64,000 nucleotides of DNA. Source: Enoplosus armatus. Taxonomy: Eukaryota; Chordata; Actinopteri; Centrarchiformes; Enoplosidae. Positions within the stretch are counted from its first letter, which is position 1, and every line of letters begins with the position of its first letter. Under the pieces are notes generated by a model. The model had not been told where the DNA came from. It did not search any database and was given only the letters and a program-made list of their open reading frames with translations. This document shows, one piece after another, positions 1-12,941 of this stretch. Made by a program: the position numbers and the translations under genes. The stretch lies in NCBI RefSeq assembly GCF_043641665.1, contig NC_092190.1, positions 22,089,048-22,153,047 on the forward strand, given 5' to 3'.

Positions 1-642
1 GGTCTGTGGTCATTGCTGTGTGCTTTGACCCGAAGAAGATGTTGGTGGAACATTTGTAATGTACCCAAAACCTTGGCAATACAGGCCATGCACTGAATCA
101 GTCAGCTACATGAGACTAAAAGGGGGAAAGTAATCAATAATAATGCTGAAATGGTACCAAACAAACTAGAGACAGGCTAATTGGCATGCTAGCTGCCATT
201 ATAAAGCTTCACGCCGCTACTTACAGCTGCCTGTTATTCAACCAAAAAGCAGTTGTTCTGTTGGTTTTCAGAATAAATCTCACCTGAACTTTTAGATGTG
301 TTCAAACCTCTATGTGTAGACTGTTTTTGTGGTTGTAACATTTTTTTTTTATGAATCATTTAAATACCAGAAATTTCTTTGTGGAAAAATGAGACAATCC
401 TGGTGAAAATTGGTGCAGTCCATGTGTAGCTTCCAGCCCATCAAATCCAGCAAGTCGGATCAGGGACGTGCACTGGGGCATCTGCATGCATTTCTGCCGA
501 TTTCAGTGTTTTTAAACTTCCACAAGGAGTCGCCAGTTAGTAAAAAATGTCAAATCATTCTCATGGGGGCTTTAACATGTTTGAAGTACAAATTGGGTAA
601 GAGGTCACTGGGTAAGAATGTGTAATAGGCTGATGTTTAATA

Positions 643-676
<34 letters not shown>
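1..676 (+). other. WDR75 intron (5' part of the gene)
   Basis: No coding exon was found here. The segment ends in a (GT)n tract at about 645-673 that runs directly into the GTGCAG acceptor at 671-676, so the microsatellite takes the place of a normal polypyrimidine tract. Confidence 0.7.
645..673 (+). repeat. (GT)n microsatellite abutting a splice acceptor
   Basis: About fourteen GT units run directly into the GCAG acceptor at 673-676 of WDR75. Confidence 0.9.
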
Positions 677-3600
677 AGTTGTTCCAGCTGGTTGCAGTGC
701 ATCTGCCGCAGAGCGGAGATCAGCTGGTGGAGGCCCGAGAGCTTTCTGCTGTGCTCAGCGACGTCAGCTCCCACTCAGTGGCCATCGCCTTTGGCAGAGG
801 GGTACATACACAACCACTACTGTCACTAACGCACCGACTGGAACAGTCACATCCCAAAAGTGATCAAACTTTCCTGCTGTGCCAAAACAAAATTATGTAG
901 GAGACAATATCTTATTGGACATGAGAGCTAGCTATAGCTTTCACTGATCTTGTGTCTGTCTTCAGAGACTCCAATAAACCCCAGTGGAAGCATAAAATGA
1001 GTCACTATCAAATGAACTTCAGATACTGACACCCCCCCCCCATAAACTGGGTATATCGCATTACAATGATTAACTTTATTTTTGATAGCTTGACACCGGC
1101 ATTTACTTAGGTTTCATGTACAGATCTTGGTCAGCCGCGGTGCATGTTTGTGTTCATAACCAAATGTTCCCTTCCTCACAGGGCGAATATATTGCTTCAG
1201 CTAAAGGTTTGCAGTTGGGGGTCTACTTCTTCAAGAAACAGAAGTCATACAGGTGAGCCGCGCTGTGGGATGCTTTAGTTACGAGGTGTGGAGATGGTGG
1301 ATTATAGAAGATCACTTCACACATTTTATGTAGTAAAACCACAAACCACTCACGGCTCGAGATTACAAATTTCTCTATCAATAGACAGAATGATGTAGAG
1401 CTCAAGACTGGAATCGTCTTATGTGACAAAGGTCATGAATCATAAAACCCATGATGTTCACTAACCCACGTTTGCCTACAATAACACCGCGTGTGTGTCC
1501 TTGTTAACAGGTTTTCCCTCAAAGAAGACAACAAGAAGGGAGGAAAGAACACATTCACGTGCGTCGCCTGTCACCCAAAAGATGACTGCATTGCCACTGG
1601 GCATGAAGATGGCAAGATTCGCTTGTGGTGAGTAGTAACAACATTGGCCTTGAAGAATATACACTGACAGCCACTGTGTTGATCATTGTGATCCATTATT
1701 TAGTCTAAACATCTGCTGCTCACCTGCGTTGCATGCATTTTCCTGATAGCTGCATCAATGTAGTCCACTCTATGAAAGAAACTTTCATTTTGTCACCTCC
1801 TCTACTCACAATGTGTCCTTAATTACGACTACACTATATACTTTTAGGACTCTGCAGTGTGGGTTTTATAAAGTGTATGAATGTAGCTCATTTTTCTTAC
1901 ATTACTGTTTATCCTTTCAGGAGAAACTTCAACCACAAGAAGGAGTACACATACACCACCCTGCACTGGCACCACAGTGCTGTCAGCTCACTGTGCTTCA
2001 CCCCAGAGGGTAGATTTCATTTCGTTACCTGTCTTAGAATTTCTTTCTTTCTCCACTATCTCTTTCAGTGGGGACTCTTCAGTTTTTGTCCTTTTTTCAA
2101 ATGCTGTGCTAGAATGACCAATTTAGCTCAAAAAGGCATCCCCTGTCTGTGTCTCTGTTTTACCAGGCACCAACCTGTTGAGTGGAGGCTTGGAGTCGGT
2201 GCTCGTCCAGTGGCGATACAACCAAGAGAGCCAGCGGGACTTCCTGCCCCGCCTGGGTGCCGCCATCACACACATCACCGTCTCACCTGATGGAGCGCTT
2301 TTCTGTACCTCGCACAGTGACAACAGTAAGGAGCTGTGACCTGTACTATGAAACACAATGAGCAGCAAGCGGTTGGGAAATGATCTAGTGGCCACTAGCG
2401 GTACTACAGCTTAAGAACTACTTTAGTTTCAGCATTGATACATGCATGTTTGCCACTTGGTTTAAAGTCTGCGAGCTTTACATGTGACAGCACATCTTTC
2501 TCCCAAGAGCTCACATCTGTGTCCTTGATTACAGCTGTGAACTGTGCATGTAGAGTGTTCAGTATGAAAGGAAGGCTGTGCTAACTGATGTCCGTCTCTT
2601 CTTGTTTTAGAAATCACAATCATCCAGAGTTGCGTTAAAGTGTCAGCTGTCATTCAGGGCCTGGTCAAAGGTGAGTACAGACTGTAGGTGGCAACAGCAC
2701 GTTACAGTAGATTGGTCATAAACGTGTTGTGTGGGCTCATAAGATAAACACACATATCATAAATAACCTTCAGTTATTGGAGAACAATCTTGCTTCTAAA
2801 TTTTAATCCACCAATATTTTCATGTTGACCAATAAGCCAGTCACCCAAGTTGATGACACAGTGATGGTGTAGATGTGTAGAAAATGGATGTAAAGGTCTT
2901 ATAACTGTTAGGGTTGTTGTCTTTGTTTTTGTCCTGATGCAGGAGATTGTGTCAGGACAGACTTGATGGTGGACCCACACAGCAAATCCCTGGTGCTTAA
3001 TGGGAAACCAGGCCACCTGCAGTTTTACTCCCTCCAAAGAGACAAACTGCTGTACAACGTAAGCACTTTGCTTTATAAGCTGAACTAAAGGTATCACACA
3101 TAAGACGCACCAAGTAGGTTTGTGGATCATTTGTGGAGGTTATTATTGACATAATGTGCTATTTCAGCACCTGGAATAGCCTAAATATGGTTGCGAGTAC
3201 TTGGAGACAACTTATTTCAAGTCCAAACAGACGAGCACAAATCTATTCTGATCCACAGGATCACTTAACAGCACTTTAACAGCTCAATTCTGAGGTCTCT
3301 CATCTTCTGTGTTTCCCACAGCTGGACATAGTGCAGCAGGAGTACATTCATGAGTCGGGCCTGGAGCAGTTTGAGGTGGTCAAGGCGGCCTTCCATGCCT
3401 CTGGCAACTGGCTGGCAACAGTGGAGGAAAGAAAACAGAAAGTTGCTGAGCTGGAGCTGAACTTGAAACTGTGGTTATTTGATGAACAAACACAGAGGTA
3501 CGGGCCTCTAAACTATAAATGCTGTTTCTACCAGTGACACAGATAACATTCTGGTGTAGACCGGTCTAAAAGTGGTCTCAAGATGGTTGTCCAGCATTGT

Positions 3601-6600
3601 GAATCACACTGATCAGTGTACAGAACATTTTGGATTATAGAACCAAACCCCACCACTGCATTGTCCTCTCCAGTAATGTTTTCCATAGTTTAAGAACAAT
3701 AGTTCAGTAATAATATATGTATATATTTTGTCCTTGGTCCCCAAACACGTCCCTGTAACACGCTTACGGTATCACCTGCAGTTTTGTGCTGAACACGACC
3801 ATCTCGGCCCCCCACGAGGCCCGGATTACAGCCATGTGCTTTTGCCACGCCGCCGACAGCCAGACCACCATGCTGGTCTCCACCAGCAAGGACGGACACT
3901 TCAAAGCCTGGCAGCTGGCCACACCGGCCCACACAGAGGGTAAGCAGTCTAGCTGGGTCTCTGACAGTCCGTTCAACCAAAAGGCAGAGTTTGGCTGATG
4001 TGTTAAAGTGTGGTAATACTTCCTCTGCTATTTTAACTAACTTTTTCTGTTGTTGTAGGCTTTGACTTTTCTGTCCCGTGGTGTGCATCTCCACTTTATT
4101 GTTCAAGAACTATGTGTTCTTCACCAGTCAGTGGTTGAAGCTGCTTTGAAAAGCTGTCTTTAACCACAGAAGCTCAGGCATGAAGTTGGAAAAGCATAGA
4201 TATAGAAAAGAAAAGCACAATTCGCATACAGTTGAAAGAAATAACATACATTTATTATCTCCTATCAATCACTTTTCTTTGATCTCACTGAAAAACATAA
4301 AGTTAATGTCCATCCTACCATCAGTGCCATGCAGGCGACGCTTTTATCCAAAGTGCTTTGTACAACCATGATTTTGCACATTTTTAGCCGGGGAGACATC
4401 AGAGGGAGTCGAGTCACTTTGTTGGAGCCAGCCTCTACCATTTTGGCTTCACAGCACATCAGGTCAAATGTTCGATTTGAGCCAAATGAGGCTGTATTCG
4501 TCACTAATCCAACACTCTCGGTGTCTGTCTCCCTCTCTCCTTCCTCTTGAACGTGCCAGCAGACGAAGGGCCTTCCTGGTCGTGCGATTTCGTCGGAGCC
4601 TATCACGGCCTGGTGCCCGAGTGCTGCTCTTTCTCAGCCGACGGTTCCCTGCTGGCCGTCAGCTTCCAGGAGGTGGTGACTGTGTGGAGCCCGGCCTCCT
4701 GGGAGCTCCTGACGACTCTGTCCCAGCCACCAGGAGCTATTAGGTCAGAGCGAATACCCACACATTCACTAACTCAATACTTGTAGTGCTGGACTGTATT
4801 GAAAAGGATCATTGAATACTTGGTCAGATTCTTTACGACACTATAGCTACCCATCTTCCTGTCCAGCTCTTTGTATTTAGATTAAAGAGTGACGCATTTG
4901 ACATCATATTTTCACCGGTATCACGTACCAAACAACTGGTGTTATAGGCTGTACACAGGCACATCACAGCCTTTTATTCAGTTAAATATTTTTTTTAAAA
5001 AGGCTCTGCAATTTCCTAAAGGAAACAAACAGGAAGTGGATTTGTTGGGAACTATTTCCGGCTGCAGATTAATACACATTTGCTGCTCTAGTTTGACAAT
5101 GAAGGAACATGTCAGCCATTGATGTGAATTTAATGACAACAGCGCTATAGCACAGAGGAATAAGATATATCAGACTTTAAACACACACACACACACACAC
5201 ACAATGGTTAGAGACACACAGGTGTTGATTTGGCCAAATGGCAACTTTTCAGCTGCAGTACCTGAGCAGGTTAATAAAAGGGGGAGGGGAAAGGATCCAA
5301 ACAATTGTACAAAGTGTCTGTTCTGTAGCTTCACTAATAATATTTGTTGAAGAGCTGCTGAACTATAAAATGTTTATTTCATTCACCCCCGGTAAACGCA
5401 GACGGGACTCTCGGGCTCACATTCAGTTAGTTAAAGCACCGTTCACACACACACACAGATTCACTAAGCAACCAGCTGTTTTAGAGTTTGGCTGTTTGCT
5501 GTGGAGGCTCCTCAGCGGTGGACGTCTTTGAAAGACCTTTTCTTTAGCGTTGTTTCTCACGGCTGACATGGGAAGTAACTGGCGGGGGGGAAAAGAAGTG
5601 CTGCCTGTCAGCCAGCTGAACACGGGGACGGGCTGCAGTTTCGCAACGTTGCTGAAGTCTCAGAAATGTTGGCAGATGTCTCCTCTCGAGAAAGGGGCCC
5701 TCTGGTCACTGAGGACACAAAACTACTGTTCCTAGTTTCTGTACCACTTTTCTGAAATAAGCTCAGAACACTGTGGGAAAACAAAAAGAGATGACTTGCA
5801 ATTTATCTGTATCTGAGATAAACATTTAACTGTTTTTAATGGCATCAGTAGACACCACTAGAAACTCTCTTGGAGATTAGTGGGTACTATTAGTGGGTCT
5901 CTCTTACATGAATGTAAGCTTGTCTGAGCTAATAATGAATAACTGATGAGCTGCCTTGCGCCAAAAACTCAATCACACCCAGAAAGCTTCTTCAAATGAG
6001 CGGACATTTCCTGTGTAATTTGGGAGCTGAAAGAGAAATTTGTGTGAAATAAGACTTCAAAGTTTGAGGATGGAAACTGGAAGACGTTAATGGTCAGCTG
6101 TTTTGACAGCTGCCCAGTGCCCCTTACATAACTACCACCTATGGATGTGAAGAGCTTGACCTACAACTCCAGGCTCTTTACATGCAGAAATCTGCATAGG
6201 AATGTCACAGACTCACTTTAAATAGTAAGTAGAAGGCTGCATTTAGAAGTCTGAAAAGGTGGCCATTATTGATTTTATCTCCCAGACACAAATCTTCCGG
6301 GTGTTTAGCTCCTGGTGGGTGTTCAGACCCTGCTTGCGTGTTTCCATTTGAAGCCCCCAAAGCGGAAAACTCGTCCAAAGCTAATCCTGTGAAATATGTG
6401 TGGCGTGAGGAGCCGGTTGGTTGAGGGGGGGGGGGGGTGCACTTGGGATTCTTTATAGTCACAGGAAAACAAAAGGGACTTTTTTTTTTCTCCAGGGATC
6501 TTTGTTTTGGGCGACTAAGCTGTTCCAAGTATCTGCTGGGAACCACCACCAAAAACCTGCTCTGCTGCTGGAACCTCCTTACCTGCTCATGTAAGGCTGC

Positions 6601-9499
6601 ATGTACACGTCCAAAACTCAAATTTGCAGCTGCATGCATTTTGTTGCAATTGATTGATAGTTTTGTTCATACACATAATTGGACTTTTCTGTCTCTCTGC
6701 CAGTGGAGTGGAGCACCTCGATGGACGTCAGCCTGCTGCTGGCCGACCCCCTCTCCGAGAACATGGCTGCCTTCTGCTGTCAGGCTGGATGCACCGACTG
6801 TAAGCTTTTAAACTTTAAAAGTTTTAGCATTTCCAAGTTGTAATCGCATCTCAAAGCACATGGAAAACATTTTGTGCAAATCAAATTTACTGATTTATTT
6901 ATTTAGGTTACTGATGACACAACATACAACACGACTCTGACCTGACAGTGTCCTTAAAATCTGACCTGAGAACTAACACGCTCACAATGACAATGCTAAC
7001 ATGCTGATGCTAAGCAGGTATAATATTTGCCATGTTCACCATGGCTAAATAGCACCATGGGAATGTCATTAGTTTTTCAGGTCATGTACCAAGTATTAGG
7101 TAAATTGGAATTCTGACCTGATGATGGTGATCGAGGAAATGTCGAGGAATCACTGAAGTTATTACAGTTCCTCCTGCGGGGGAACATGAATGTTTTTACC
7201 AAATTTCACAGCAATACGTCCAATAGTTGTTGAGACATATCACTTAAAACCATGAATGTCAACATCATGGTGGCGCTGGAGGAAAAAGTCAGGGGATCAC
7301 CAAAGTCAGTAGGGTTCATCTTCAGGGCACCATGAATATCTGTGCCAAGTCTCATGGCAATCATTCAATATCTGTGGAGATATTTCAGGCTGGACCAACA
7401 TTGCCGTCCCTCCAGCCAAAAATACCACACTTTGTGGCCAAGCCATGATGAACTCTTTCTGGTCCAGAGTACAGCTGTGTTCTAAAAATAGAAAAATAAT
7501 CAGAGACAACTATCAGAGTTATTAAAATGTTACTTCTTCTGTTCCTGTGTTGATGAGTCCCGCCGGTTTTCTTTCTTCTATATCTCCAGTGTTTGTGTTT
7601 AAGCCCAGCGAGCCTCGGCCGCTGTTTTCCCATAAGGCCGTGTGCTCGGGGGAGGTGACTCGCGCCGTCTTCGCCCCGAGGGAGGAGATGCTGGAGAGCT
7701 GTGAGGAGAGCAGCCAGTGGCTCAACCGCTCCCAGCTGTACTTCCTCACTCAGTACATGGTAAACACCACCACCACCACCACCACCACCAGAGACACACT
7801 CAGATATTTCACGTAGAATTGAAATGGCTGATTTCAGTCAAACCAAATGAGCACAAGCTCAACCTTCAGACTCTGTTCTGCTTCTTCTCAGTAACATTTT
7901 ATGTAAAGAAACAGTAACATTGCGGCATAAAGGACTTAACTCAATACGTTTGCATTTACTGTGTGCATGCTGTTGGCTGATGTGGGCTCTCCTCTGCAGG
8001 ACCTCATGACATTCACCACCAAGGCGGAGGATGACCGACTGATGGCGTCCAGCAAACAGGTACAACACACCTGAGCACAAACCGCTGCTCAGTACAGAAG
8101 GCTTTCAAACATTTTTCGGCCTGCTAATCAAAACCTCGAGCCGAGCGAGTTTAGAACACTTTCTCTGAGCTCTGGGGAGACCAGGGTTGATATCTTCTAT
8201 CGGTCTAGTTCTTCGTGTTGGCCAGTCTGAACATAACAAAACGAATAAAATGAAAACCCAGAGCTGGACTGATGCCTGTATCAGCTGTTGTTTTCTTCTG
8301 GAATGATCACGGGGTAATGGTGAAGTAACTGGCGGACAGTAAAAACATCAGTGCTGTCGATTGTCCCACCTCTTCAGATTATTGACCTACTTTCATTTTT
8401 ATTAATGTGAGATGTTTCCTGTTTTTCCTGACATTGTGAGGGTTTTTTTTCTCCTTTTCCTTCAAGCTTGTGATTGATGACAGCGTCGCCATGACACCGT
8501 TCTACCTGTTGCTGGGGAAACATCGGCAACAGGGAAATGAAGACGCAGCGAGCAGCCTCTCAGCTGACAGAACACCTCTGCCACAGGGCTCTGTTGCTAT
8601 CAAAGAGGTCGGTAGTTCAGCGCTGCAGGGGTTGTGTCCACTTTGTGTTGTACATAAGCTGCTTCATCGACGTGGAACTGTTCGCCTGATGAGATTGGCT
8701 GTTAATTAACAAAAATACATATTTGAGTGAACGAGTGAGAAGTTTGCGCATTTCAAATTTGTGAGATTTTAAAAGCTAAGCCATCTTTGTAGTTTTTTTT
8801 TGATGCGTCAGTTTGTTGTGCATTAAACCTTGTTTTGTCCCCCCCCCCCCGACAGCTTCTGCAGACCCCGGCCCACGTCTTGCCCTCCACCTCTTTCCTC
8901 TGCTCCATGTTTGTACAGTCCTTGCTCATCTCCGTAACAGACGGCAGGTCAGTAGTCCACAAAGGCTGGTCCTAAAAGCTTTGACTATCCATAAATTTGT
9001 TCTGAAAGCCAATAAAAACAGAAAAATGAGTACAGTCAAAGTGGTTATTTGTGCCCTTTCTTATGTTAGTGAGGGGGGGGGGTGACGCGTCTGATAATCT
9101 CAGCATGAGTTGACAAAACACTGCTGGAATTCAGGCTTCACATGGTTCAGCAACTCAAGATTCCAGCTAAAACGCTGCACATCGGAAAATGTGGACTTTC
9201 TTGTTTATCTCTGAAAATGTGCACAGTCATGTTAACTTGTTTTTTTGTTTGGTTTTTTTCCCCATGTGTGCTCATATGGCCTCAGGGAGGAAAATAAACC
9301 AGCAGAGGAGGAAATGGAGAGCGAGAAAGAGGAAGAGGATTCAGAGGGGGAAATGGAATCCAGCAGCGCGAGACAGGAACAGCTGGGAGGCCAGGCGGCA
9401 GAGTCTGCGGCCCCGGCTCTGACGAAAGCCCAGGCTAGAGAACTGAGGAGGGTGAAGAAACTTGACCACAGCTGGCTCGCAGGCCTCTTAGACTCTTGA
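677..9499 (+). CDS. wdr75: WDR75 (5'-truncated by the window edge)
   Basis: WD-repeat protein 75 is the UTP17 homologue, a nucleolar small-subunit processome (t-UTP) factor needed for pre-rRNA transcription and processing. Seventeen exons join in phase: 677-801, 1182-1252, 1511-1627, 1921-2009, 2167-2325, 2611-2670, 2943-3058, 3322-3497, 3782-3939, 4560-4743, 6496-6590, 6704-6799, 7590-7759, 8000-8059, 8467-8607, 8856-8947, 9286-9499. They give 706 residues ending LLDS-stop. Diagnostic stretches are FTCVACHP, GHEDGKIRLW, LHWHHSAVSSLCF, VLNGKPGHLQFYSLQ, LCFGRLSCSKYLLG and FVFKPSEPRPL. Human WDR75 is about 830 aa, so roughly the first 120 residues lie upstream. The last exon encodes an acidic E/S-rich stretch and then a basic tail, as in mammals. 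The donor after 8607 (GTCGGT) is weak but phase and homology support it. WDR75 and SLC40A1 point at each other. Confidence 0.97.
5180..5203 (+). repeat. (AC)n microsatellite
   Basis: About twelve AC units in the 1.75-kb WDR75 intron 4744-6495, which otherwise shows nothing recognisable. Confidence 0.9.
6975..7421 (+). repeat. Dispersed repeat family A in a WDR75 intron
   Basis: A longer copy of the family, running from the 'atgacaatgctaacatgctg' region through two internally similar blocks (each with a 'gggatcaccaaagt'-like or 'gaatcactgaagtt'-like stretch and a 'catgaat' word) to 'caggctggaccaacattgcc'. It has no coding capacity. Other copies are at 24826-24985 and 59152-59415. Confidence 0.65.
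7764..7791 (+). repeat. (CAC)n trinucleotide repeat
   Basis: About nine CAC units lie a few bases after the exon ending at 7759, inside the WDR75 intron. Confidence 0.85.
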
Positions 9500-9716
9500 A
9501 CGTGACCTTGTACAAAGACAGACACTCACGCAGATCCAGTGCATATAGAGTTTTCACCACACCAGTGGATTCTTTTCTGTTGTTTCGTGCCGTTAAATCA
9601 GAGTGGACACAAATCCCTATACAGATAGAAAACAGGAAAAAAAATGGATTGCGAAAGTATCCCTCACTTTGGCAGCAATTACAGCATTGAGTCAGTGAGT
9701 TTGTATCAGTTTGAAC

Positions 9717-9726
9717 AATAAATAAA
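9717..9726 (+). terminator. WDR75 polyadenylation signals (overlapping AATAAA pair)
   Basis: Two overlapping AATAAA hexamers lie about 220 nt after the WDR75 stop, which would give a short 3' UTR. Another AATAAA at 10558-10563 could define a longer form. No other gene on this strand needs these signals. Confidence 0.6.
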
Positions 9727-9729
9727 TTC

Positions 9730-12700
9730 CCCCACTTTTTCCTCTGTAAACTGCTGAGGCTGTGTTGGACGGGGATCATGTGTGAAGTCTTGCCACGGAC
9801 CCTGGACTGCACCGAGGTCTGGATTCTGACTCCAGAATATTAACAGTATTGTTACCGAGCTGTTCCTGTGTAGCTTCGGCTGTGTGCGTGTGTTTGTGGT
9901 TGTTTTCTGAAGTTTCCCTCCAGGATTTCTCTGTATTTCACTGCAGTTCTGGAGCCTCTGTCATGTGATCACCTCCGCTTTCTTTTACGCTCTGCTTGCA
10001 AGCAATGCACAAAGCATGCAAGAGCTCTGTGGGACTGGTGCCACCACCAGACTTCATGCAGGGGGTGGGGTGTGTTTGCCGATGTACAGTCTGGTTTACT
10101 CTAACATGGAGTTTAGTATGATGATGGTTCAAAATGACACTTCAGTCTCCCACATGCCCGCTGGTAATCACTAGCTGAAGACATCGTGTGTTTCTGAATT
10201 ATAGCCATGCCATATTTGATCAAGTGTTATGATTGGTCTTACTGTACTCCGAGGGATACTGAGTGCCTTTTTTTTTTTTTTTTTTTAAATGCTTAAATGC
10301 ATAATTTCTTTTTCAAATTATCTGAGCAATTCCACAGTCTTTCCAGGTACCCACCAGGCTACAAGTACTCCCGGTTGGGAATCACTGGTTTTTTTGAGGG
10401 GATATTAAATGAAATGCACCTGGATCTTCCAGATAAATCTTTATTTAACTGCCAATGTTAAAACATGAAGAAGTCCAAGGGTGGGGAGAAAACCTTCTAT
10501 AGGCACTGCATGCACACACTTAGATGTGCAGTTACATTTTTCTATACTTTGGAATTTAATAAAAAGATGTAAGCCTTTCCTTAAACTGTCGGCCTCAATG
10601 ATTTCGCTCTTTGGACTCTTCTAGAGCCCTCCATTGTCAGTATTGTGTGACGGTTATATATGTAGATGTTGTATAAGCAGGGGAACTATGACACACATCT
10701 AGTCGGACTGTTGCTTTTAAAAAGGATTAGGATTAAGAAATGAGGCAGAATGTCAAAAGAACAAAACACATAATATTGACATATTTGAATCGATTCCTAA
10801 CTCCTAATTCCCTGGAAACAGCCCATGATACGTTAACAGCTCGTGGTGGGGTTCTTGGAAATCTTCAACATTTATCTTTTTCCTGTGTGAGCAGGACCTT
10901 GAAAAGTCACATTATTGGTGCTGTAAAGTCAGGCCAGACTCAGCAGACTCTTGAATAACAAATCCCAAAGTCCTGAGTAAGCTGCCTCAGAAGCAGAACG
11001 TCACGTTTTGTTCCCAGGGTTGGATATGACAGTGCACTTTCATCTCAGCAGTTCCTTTCTCAGTTCCTTTCTCTATCAGGTGCTCCGGCCCACGGCCCCC
11101 CACCCCCGAGGACGGATCCATCGTGCCTTTTCACGATCTCTGTGTTTGACAGATATCGAGGGCATACAGGAGCTTTGGTCGTCAAACTGGGTCACTCTGT
11201 ACATACTAATGGAGTCCGAAGCTATTTATCTGTCACTTTTATTGACTTGGTGTGAGCTGGTCAAAGCAGATCCGATAAATATAAAAACAAAAAACCTACA
11301 CAAGCCCTGTCTTCATCTTCAAGTTACACTTGACTTTCTCAGGACGAAAAAGAAAACACTACCGTAAATCACCCTGGAACTCCTACTACAGTTTGACAGT
11401 CTTCTTTGTCCACTGCCTTTGAGTTTACCCTTGAGCAAGACACCACACTGAGCAACAGACAATCCTTTTTGGAAATATACATATATATAAAAGAAGCATA
11501 TATAAAACTTGTGTCCATTTAAACAAAGACAAGTTTGAGCTCACAGAGGAGGTTTGGACTCTTGGTGTGGAAGTGGGTCATTATTTTATAGCTTAAAGGA
11601 GCATTTGGACTCGAGATCAAAGTTGATTCAGCGGAACCAGAGAGATCTTTTTTTGTATTCTACACATTATGTCTTCCTTGTCGAAACCCGGCACCTTCAT
11701 TACCCACAATTTTAAGTATTCCTTTAATGACGTTTGAGCCTCCGACGCCTATCAGCAGTAGTATCACATAAATATCTTTACTGATGCCACCTTACATTAC
11801 ATAGCAGCGAAAGGCTTTTTCCTGGACTTTTAAGGAAGTCGGTTATTATTTCAGATTGAAGATACTTGAGGTGTTGCACATGAAGAGATAACATCCCCAC
11901 TGTGCGCGCTTATCTCGAGTCCCAGTTCCTGCCTGTAGACATTGGACTTTCGCTACAGTCAGTGGCCTTTTCCCTTTCAAGTAGTAGGGGCCTAAATCGT
12001 AGCTTTTTTAAGGCGTTGCTCTCCTCTTGTTGAACCCTCTGAACTGTTATATGACATATCCTGCTGTCATAAAAAAAAAAACATCTTAGGTCTACAGCAC
12101 AAATAGTCAATACTTACTGCACATTCTGCATAAAAAAAAAAAACAGGCGAGCATGTGAAAAGTCAGGGTCTAAATCATTAAAAACAAGACAGGACATGCT
12201 CATAAAAAAGCAGGTTAAATGACATATCTGAAACAGATCTATAAAGTGCTGCTGTCTGTATAAATTAGTAATCTCATGCACTGTGGAACCAGAAACCATC
12301 CATCTTCAGGCTAAATGTGATGTTTTGTGTGTGCCGGGGCCTTTTTATTACTGTTGTTCAAAGTAAATGTTGTCGGGTAGAAAAAGAAGGAAGACGACCA
12401 TGAAAACGTGATATTTCTGCAAGTGATGCTGGGACACAACATTTGACAACAGAGACTCAAAGTGGTACTATTGTATTCAGTAGCTGTCTTACTGATTAGC
12501 AGTGCATTGGTATTTGGTGTTAAGTAAACCTCTTAAAGTGGTACTAACTCTTGACATAATACACCCACAGAGTGCATATCAGTAATAAAAAAGAGAGTTG
12601 AGATGCCAAAATGACCGCAAAGTGCAGAGTAAAAGCTTGTTCAATCGTCCCGGGCCGAGCCCTCCTGTCGCTTGTGTCGAGCAAAAAAAACCAGGACGCT

Positions 12701-12940
12701 CTTTGTCCTTGCAGCAGGCACGCAAGACCAGATCATCCAGCTCAGCTTAAAGTCACTCAGTTTAACACTGGCTGCCTGAAAGAGAGGGAGTCTGGGGAGG
12801 AAATTAGCAGCTAACTCTGCTGTGGTATGTGACCTCACACAGCAGCAGCCAAGCCCGAGACTGAGGCCAGGAAACCCTGCGAACACACACACACACACAC
12901 ACACACACAGGACTATACAACAGGCGATTGTAAAGGTTTT
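9730..12940. other. Convergent intergenic region between WDR75 and SLC40A1
   Basis: No supported coding exon. It holds an alternative AATAAA (10558-10563), a poly-T run near 10269-10286 and an (AC)n tract at about 12886-12909. On the minus strand AATAAA occurs at 12942-12947 (TTTATT on +), a candidate distal end for the SLC40A1 3' UTR. Open frames here (for example 11008-11367) show no recognisable protein and no exon support. Confidence 0.5.
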
Positions 12941-12941
12941 C

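Noticed and set aside
618..900. Overlapping open frames with runs of Val-Cys in three frames
   Set aside because: They arise from reading through the (GT)n tract; only the WDR75 frame from 677 is supported by homology and splice sites.
11008..11367. 119-codon open frame in the WDR75-SLC40A1 gap
   Set aside because: No homology, no splice context and no composition difference from the surrounding sequence.
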